A DNA stretch of 39,667 nucleotides from Balneolaceae bacterium UBA1514 (lineage in GTDB: Bacteria; Bacteroidota; Rhodothermia; Balneolales; Balneolaceae), in the NCBI GenBank assembly GCA_002323515.1, contig DCQQ01000002.1:39563-79229 (forward strand). Reading direction: 5' to 3'. Positions 34,558 to 39,667 of this stretch are shown here, one piece after another. The notes under the pieces were generated by a model. The model was given only the letters and a program-made list of their open reading frames with translations, was not told the DNA's origin and ran no database searches. Every line of letters begins with the position of its first letter. The stretch's first letter is position 1. A program made the translations under genes and the position numbers.

Positions 34558-37038
34558 TTAATCATTCTCATCAAGAATGTTGTCAATTCGGGCGATGGTA
34601 TCTTGCAAGTGTACACGAGTAGCCCGGTCTATATTACCTGCACTGATTCTTCGTTCAGAATCTCTGCGTAATAAAGTTAGCTGATTACGTACGGCTGGTC
34701 TGATATCAGATTGACTTACATCTACACGTGAGCTAAAGAATCCTGATGGCTCTTGGGTCATCATATACTCCATTCGCTCTAGAAAGGCTCGTTGTAGGTG
34801 CCGGCGATGTACATTTATATTTTCATTGGAACGTAATTCACTAAATATACCATTGCGCAAATCATCCATCATCTCAAAAAGAGTATAGGTATCGGCGTCA
34901 GTACGAGTTTCTGCTTCGGTTAAACGAGCGATTCTGGCTGGATTTAGCACCCCATTAAGTACACCTGACTGTGCTGAGCGAAAAGTTTCGACAGCGGTAG
35001 ATTCATTAATTCGGTCTAATATGTCTCTGTTAAATGCCCAGGTTGGCGTAGAGAAGGCATATTCTTGGAGAAACTTCATTGATCGTCGCTGATCTATTTC
35101 ATCCACAACTTCGTAGACAACCCCATCCTGATCGAATGTTTTGTAGGTTTCGTATACACCTCCAATATAGGTAGTAACATGCCCCATATATCGTCTCCAC
35201 TGTGAAATAACATTACTGTAAAGCTCGGCTAAATCATCATAGTCCTGACCTGGTTTTTCTATCCACTCAATGAGGTTGCCAGTGATACGCTCCAAATTTG
35301 CAATCCCTAATTCACTGGCTTCCATCGCATCATCACCTATAGCTTCAGTTTGTGAACGAGGATCAGAACCATTAGCATACCCAAAGAAATAAAGTGGATC
35401 GTCGCCATTAGCCATTATCATGTTATGAAGAATTTCATTTTCATCATCAGCTTCTTCCACGTCGGGAAACCATCTATACCCCCAATTGATCGACCAAACA
35501 TCATATTCTCCTACCATTGGGAAGAAATTTGTAACGCCATCGCCTGGTTGTGCGACATAATTGAATCGCGCATAATCCATAATCGATGGGGCTACCCCGT
35601 GGGTGTTTGTAAACTCCGGGTCGCGCAATTGTTCAACTGTATAGCCAGCACTAGAACCCATATTATGTGGTAAACCTAATGTGTGACCAACCTCATGCGC
35701 AGATACAAAGCGGACCAACTCACCCATTAATTCAGTATCAAAATCTACATTTCGAGCATCTGTATTCACCGCGGCTGTCTGTATAAAGAACCAGTTCCGT
35801 AATAGGTTCATCACGTTATGATACCATAAAATATCACTTTCTAAGATTTGACCCGTTCTTGGGTCATGCACATGTGGACCTTGTGCATTTTGGATAGGAT
35901 TGGTAATGTAGCGTATAACCGAGTATCGAACATCTTCTGGTGAAAACTCAGGATCTTCTTCTGGAGTTGGAGCCTCACGACCGATAATAGCATTTTTGAA
36001 CCCTGCCGCTTCAAAAGCTATATTCCAATCTTCGATTCCTTGAATGAGGTATTTTCTCCATTTTTCAGGGGTTGCTGGATCCAAATAATATATAATGGGC
36101 TCTTCTGGCGCAACTAACTCACCTCTCAGATATGCTTCTTTATCTGATGGAACTAATTTCCAACGAGTAATATATCTGTTTTGATCTGCTCGATGTTTTT
36201 CTGAACTATAATCATATTGAGAAATCGAGAAATAGCCTACTCTCATATCGTGATTTCGAGGTGTATGAGGTTCTTCTGGCAGTAGAATCATTGACTGATT
36301 CATTTCTAAAGAAATTGTTCCAGTTGTAGCATCATCTGGTGGATTTGCTGCATCATAGGTTAACACATGTCGTACTTCTAAATTCTCTGGGTAACTGGCC
36401 ATCCGTTCGATAAAGGTTCTTGAGCCATCTAGTCTTCTTACCTGAAAATTTCTACGCTGAAATGAACTCATTCCACTTAACAAAGGTACGTCAGAGGTAT
36501 ATAGACCAGATACATCAATCACGATAGAGGAACTATCATCGCTCATGGTTTCGATCTTAAAGGTAGCAACTACAGGTTCGAAATTATTGTTTTTAACAGA
36601 ATTATAAACTGGATCATCCGCATCAGCTACACTCGAGTATGAAACATGACGTAGGAGTATTTTCTTCTCTTTTTGTTGCCAACGAATCACCTGCTGAGAA
36701 CGAGCCTTTTGTCCGGCCCCACCAAAGCTTAAGTTTTGTGTTGTTCCTGCTACTCTACTAACCAACAGCATTTCTCGCTCGAGCATTTCCATTGGAATCT
36801 CGAAATAGTATTTGCCATCTACTTTATGAACAGTAAACACCCCTTCATCAGATATCGCTTTATCCGTTATTACCTCGGAAAAGGCCTTCATGTCTCCTTT
36901 TTTGGAAGGTGGTTTTGGAGCGCTAGCCGTAGGTTTTGGCGCTTCTGCTTTTTTAAAGGTCGAACAAGCCGAGAACGTGAATGTTGACACTATGAATAAT
37001 ATAGCTAAGCGCCATATTGTTGGTTTACCGTAGTTCAT
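34558..37038 (-). CDS. Lipoprotein zinc metalloprotease (DUF5117/DUF4953 type)
   Basis: Probable envelope zinc protease. Start chosen at ATG 37038 (826 residues), because MNYGKPTIWRLAILFIVSTF begins a clean lipoprotein signal with Cys in FSACS. An in-frame ATG at 37080 would add 14 residues in front. After the Cys comes a Pro/Ala/Lys-rich linker (KAEAPKPTASAPKPPSKK), then the DUF5118-like and DUF5117-like beta regions (GKYYFEIPMEMLEREMLLVSR). The catalytic domain has the complete HEVGHTLGLPHNM zinc motif (near 450) and a Met-turn SIMDYARFN near 488, as in metzincins. A helical C-terminus follows. Substrates of this family are not established. It is a stand-alone gene with a strong terminator. 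Confidence 0.87.
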   Translation of the reverse strand: MNYGKPTIWRLAILFIVSTFTFSACSTFKKAEAPKPTASAPKPPSKKGDMKAFSEVITDKAISDEGVFTVHKVDGKYYFEIPMEMLEREMLLVSRVAGTTQNLSFGGAGQKARSQQVIRWQQKEKKILLRHVSYSSVADADDPVYNSVKNNNFEPVVATFKIETMSDDSSSIVIDVSGLYTSDVPLLSGMSSFQRRNFQVRRLDGSRTFIERMASYPENLEVRHVLTYDAANPPDDATTGTISLEMNQSMILLPEEPHTPRNHDMRVGYFSISQYDYSSEKHRADQNRYITRWKLVPSDKEAYLRGELVAPEEPIIYYLDPATPEKWRKYLIQGIEDWNIAFEAAGFKNAIIGREAPTPEEDPEFSPEDVRYSVIRYITNPIQNAQGPHVHDPRTGQILESDILWYHNVMNLLRNWFFIQTAAVNTDARNVDFDTELMGELVRFVSAHEVGHTLGLPHNMGSSAGYTVEQLRDPEFTNTHGVAPSIMDYARFNYVAQPGDGVTNFFPMVGEYDVWSINWGYRWFPDVEEADDENEILHNMIMANGDDPLYFFGYANGSDPRSQTEAIGDDAMEASELGIANLERITGNLIEWIEKPGQDYDDLAELYSNVISQWRRYMGHVTTYIGGVYETYKTFDQDGVVYEVVDEIDQRRSMKFLQEYAFSTPTWAFNRDILDRINESTAVETFRSAQSGVLNGVLNPARIARLTEAETRTDADTYTLFEMMDDLRNGIFSELRSNENINVHRRHLQRAFLERMEYMMTQEPSGFFSSRVDVSQSDIRPAVRNQLTLLRRDSERRISAGNIDRATRVHLQDTIARIDNILDEND

Positions 37039-37317
37039 GCTAATGGGTTTCGTTATATTTAACAATGAATTGAAATTCAAATTCTTGTATGATTCAACAC
37101 GTTGAGTATTTCAGATAATAAAACATGGTAGCTTGTCAAGCACAATCAAATGAACAAGAGCATCCCATATTTTTACTTAATATACTACAGTGCAATCAAG
37201 GTTTCAAAATTAGTAGCTTAGGCCTAGATAGCAAGCACATCAAATGTAAAAAAGATTAAAACAGGCTATGCTAATAAAATAAGTCCAGGGTGAATGTAAA
37301 AACCTTCGGCGATCGAA

Positions 37318-38139
37318 TTAACGCTTTTTACGCTTTTTCTTTCTTTTTGGGATCTTCTTCGCTGTTTTTTTTACGGTAACCGCTTTTTCCAATGGTTTAA
37401 GTTTAACCAAGACACGCAAATCCACAATCTCTTTGTCACGAAGAAACCGCCAACGTCCTGGAGGCACTCCCTTTAAATCTAAGCCTGCATATTCAATTCG
37501 TTTTAACTTAGTCACCTCGGTTCCATAATACTCGACCATTCGCCTAATTAGGCGGTTCCTACCTTCAAATACAGACAATTGAATACGATCTGATGCATCA
37601 GCAAACCCGTGAACTTTGTGAGCTTTGGCAACACCATCATCCAGTGGAATACCTTTCTGAAAACCGGCTAATTCCGCATCGGTCAAAGGTTGTTCACTCA
37701 CTACCTCATAGGTCTTTCGGACTTTAAAAGAAGGATGCATGAGTCGATGCGCCAAGTCTCCATCATTTGTTAGTAATAACAAGCCTGTAGTATTCCTATC
37801 CAATCGTCCAACGGGATAAACCCTATAACCCGTGGCATGCTCAATTTTATCCATGACGGTATTCCGGCCATGTTCATCCGACATGGTGGTGATAGTATTT
37901 TTGGGCTTGTTAAGTAAAAGATATACGAGTGGCTCAGGATTTAACGCTTTACCTTTTACCTCTACCTTATCATCCATAGTTACTTTAAAACCCATTTCCG
38001 TAACTAAATTTCCATTCACAGTAACCTCACTATTGGCGATGCGTTCATCGGCTTCTCGCCTTGAACACAGACCCGATTGGGCAATGAATTTATTTAGTCG
38101 GAATTGTTCCCCATTTTTGGGAATCGAACGTAGACTCAT
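37318..38139 (-). CDS. rluB: RsuA/RluB/RluE-family pseudouridine synthase with basic tail
   Basis: Cytosolic RNA pseudouridine synthase, most likely acting on 23S rRNA (RluB-like). It has 273 residues. An N-terminal S4 domain (RLNKFIAQSGLCSRREADERI, VTVNGNLVTEMG; about 14-70) precedes the catalytic domain with the catalytic Asp in VYPVGRLDRNTTGLLLLTNDG near 112, and KTYEVV near 140. A C-terminal stretch (about 255-273) is almost pure Lys/Arg (KKIPKRKKKRKKR), longer and more basic than the family norm and likely to bind RNA. It starts 2 bases after the scpB stop; the scpB-rluB pair is widely conserved. Confidence 0.93.
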   Translation of the reverse strand: MSLRSIPKNGEQFRLNKFIAQSGLCSRREADERIANSEVTVNGNLVTEMGFKVTMDDKVEVKGKALNPEPLVYLLLNKPKNTITTMSDEHGRNTVMDKIEHATGYRVYPVGRLDRNTTGLLLLTNDGDLAHRLMHPSFKVRKTYEVVSEQPLTDAELAGFQKGIPLDDGVAKAHKVHGFADASDRIQLSVFEGRNRLIRRMVEYYGTEVTKLKRIEYAGLDLKGVPPGRWRFLRDKEIVDLRVLVKLKPLEKAVTVKKTAKKIPKRKKKRKKR

Positions 38140-38141
38140 AG

Positions 38142-38966
38142 TTAGTTATCCTCTGTAGTAGCTTCGTTTGGTTCACTAGCTGACGAGGCTTTTTGTGATT
38201 CACTGGTTGATGTTTCTAGTCCATTTTCAAGCTCATCGTGAGAGTCGACTTGTTCTTCAAAATCCATTTCATTTGTGGGAGTACTGTTACCCTCAGAATC
38301 TTCATATATATCCCCTTTCAACTCGATCCGGTCTTCTTCCTCAGCCTCAAACATTAGCTGCTTTGACATAAGTAATTGCCGATGTTCGGCCATATCATCG
38401 TCTTTTAGAATCTCTTCAATTTCTCTGGGTTTGGGTAAATCCTGTACCGAATTCAATCCAAAATGTCTTAAAAAATGAGGGCTGGTTTTGTATAATAAAG
38501 GCTTCCCGGGACCATCTCCCCTCCCAGCTACCACTATGAGGGCTTTTTCCATTAACTGACGCAATATATAACCGGAATCTACCCCTCTAATTTGATCTAC
38601 TTCTGGTTTGGTAATAGGTTGCCGATACGCTACAATAGCCAAGGTCTCTATTGCTGATTGCGATAATTTTCTGTAGGCATTTTCATGCTGAAAAATACTT
38701 AACCAATAGTGATACTTTTTTTGAGTCAAAAACATATATCCACCACCAATCCGTTCAATGCGAAAACTGCTTCCACTATGTTCATAACGCTCGTTTAGCA
38801 GTTGAACAAATTCATCCACCGTTTGTTCCGAAATTTCGATGTTTTGCTCATTATCAACAATGATCGTGCGAATCTTAGATGCACTCATGGGTTCGTTGCT
38901 AGCAAAAATCAGGGCTTCGATTACCGATGAAAGCCGACTACCATCTATAAATTCATAATCCTGCAT
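38142..38966 (-). CDS. scpB: ScpB, SMC-ScpAB condensin subunit, with acidic C-terminal tail
   Basis: Kleisin-associated winged-helix subunit of the SMC-ScpAB chromosome-condensation complex. It has 274 residues, longer than the usual 170-200. Two winged-helix domains fill about residues 10-180 (LSSVIEALIFASNEPMSASK, RIERIGGGYMFLTQ, LSQSAIETLAIVAYRQPITK, IRGVDSGYILRQLMEKALI, GRPLLYKT-like GPGKPLLYKTS). The remaining 75 or so residues are Glu/Asp/Ser-rich and likely disordered. It is the first gene of a pair with rluB. scpA and smc are outside the window. Confidence 0.94.
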   Translation of the reverse strand: MQDYEFIDGSRLSSVIEALIFASNEPMSASKIRTIIVDNEQNIEISEQTVDEFVQLLNERYEHSGSSFRIERIGGGYMFLTQKKYHYWLSIFQHENAYRKLSQSAIETLAIVAYRQPITKPEVDQIRGVDSGYILRQLMEKALIVVAGRGDGPGKPLLYKTSPHFLRHFGLNSVQDLPKPREIEEILKDDDMAEHRQLLMSKQLMFEAEEEDRIELKGDIYEDSEGNSTPTNEMDFEEQVDSHDELENGLETSTSESQKASSASEPNEATTEDN

Positions 38967-39064
38967 GCCTGATGTACTTAATTAATCTACACTGTTGCAT
39001 AAAGAGTGCAATGTAACACCCTTTTTACTTTATTGCATAGGACGAATAACACTCTATATCCTGC

Positions 39065-39667
39065 CTATCGTATCGCATCTACATGGATATTCATTCGAAC
39101 CGAACGGTGATCAGGAAAGGATAATTCGTAGACTTCCAAAACTTGGTCTAACATAGCCTCCATATAGTGAGCACCTTTTTCTGGGTCTACTTTGGCCATG
39201 AGTTCCCAATAATAATGACCTTGCATCCATTCAATGGGCGCCGGAGATGGTCCTAACAGAGACCATTGCGGTACTACCTGTTGCCATGCCTGAAACAAAG
39301 CCATAGAAGCAGCCGAAACCAATTCGTTATCGGATCCTTTTAGCACACATTTTATAAGTCTGGAAAATGGAGGATAATCCAAGGGTTTTCGCAAAGCCAT
39401 TTCATGGCGAGCAAAACCCTCATGATCGTGACTAGGTACAAAATATAAGGCAGGCTGTTCAGGTTGACGAGTTTGAATAAACACCCTACCTAGCTTTTGC
39501 CCTCTACCCGATCTACCTGCAACCTGTGAGAGAAGCTGATACAACCTCTCTGAGGATTGAAAACTGGGGTATGCTTGTTCGGTATCCGCATCGAGCACCA
39601 CTACAAGAGTCACGTTGGAGAAGTCCAAGCCTTTGGCAACGATTTGTGTACCTACCAAAATATCGGC
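39065..39667 (-). CDS. priA: PriA primosomal helicase, C-terminal part (runs off the window)
   Basis: Only the last 200 or so residues lie in the window. The frame is open to the right-hand end, where it reads ADILVGTQIVAKGLDFSNV, the conserved start of helicase motif V. Motif VI follows as QVAGRSGRGQKLGRV, then the C-terminal domain with DYPPFSRLIKCVL and LLGPSPAPIEWMQGHYYWEL. PriA restarts stalled replication forks as a 3'-5' superfamily 2 helicase. The first codons inside the window are internal; the gene is truncated by the window, not broken. It is separated by 98 bases from scpB. Confidence 0.95.
   Translation of the reverse strand, partial: ADILVGTQIVAKGLDFSNVTLVVVLDADTEQAYPSFQSSERLYQLLSQVAGRSGRGQKLGRVFIQTRQPEQPALYFVPSHDHEGFARHEMALRKPLDYPPFSRLIKCVLKGSDNELVSAASMALFQAWQQVVPQWSLLGPSPAPIEWMQGHYYWELMAKVDPEKGAHYMEAMLDQVLEVYELSFPDHRSVRMNIHVDAIR

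Noticed and set aside
37125..37259. A 44-codon + strand ORF (starting MVACQAQSNEQEHP) in the gap between the rluB and metalloprotease genes
   Set aside because: No ribosome binding site, no recognisable promoter, no similarity I know of; a frame this short is expected by chance. The rest of this gap shows nothing else recognisable, and no clear terminator after rluB.

Overview
The window (about 43% GC by eye) reads as chromosomal DNA of a Gram-negative bacterium of the Bacteroidota/Balneolota branch, most probably Balneolaceae-like. The basis for this is a SusC/SusD pair, SusD and other lipoproteins with Bacteroidota-style lipoboxes, an FtsZ ending in a PAFLRR-type tail, a DUF5117/DUF4953-type zinc metalloprotease, a VPS10/BNR-type giant propeller, and a TTTG/TAnnTTTG-like promoter. 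The taxon is an inference. No phage, insertion sequence, CRISPR array, tRNA or rRNA was recognised.

Region 1 (1-7390, + strand) is the distal part of the division and cell-wall (dcw) cluster: ftsW, murG, murC, ftsQ, ftsA, ftsZ. The first five genes overlap by 4-8 bases. ftsZ has its own 65-base leader, a good ribosome binding site, and an intrinsic terminator that spans its stop codon. A 158-base candidate structured RNA with a second terminator follows.

Region 2 (7400-18000) holds housekeeping and small accessory genes on both strands: a phzF-tauE pair, mutS2, a TolB-like lipoprotein, a thioredoxin-like gene coupled to a DtxR-family regulator, nhaC, gltX and a WbqC-family gene. Three convergent gene pairs here overlap or abut with no terminator between them.

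Region 3 (17995-30360, - strand) is a polysaccharide-utilisation-like locus. It is read as susC, susD, (strong terminator), secreted PIG-L deacetylase, sugar MFS transporter, ROK kinase, a large secreted protein resembling exo-rhamnogalacturonan lyases (PcRGLX/YetA type), and an SLC13 carboxylate transporter. The genes suggest outer-membrane glycan binding and import, periplasmic deacetylation and lysis, inner-membrane import, and phosphorylation. The region upstream of susC carries a LacI-type operator dyad and a separate perfect 18-bp palindrome; no regulator gene lies in the window.

Region 4 (30366-39667, - strand) holds a two-gene unit of a 1074-residue Asp-box propeller and a sterol-desaturase-like membrane enzyme, then a lipoprotein metalloprotease with a strong terminator, then the conserved scpB-rluB pair, and the C-terminal end of priA running off the window edge.
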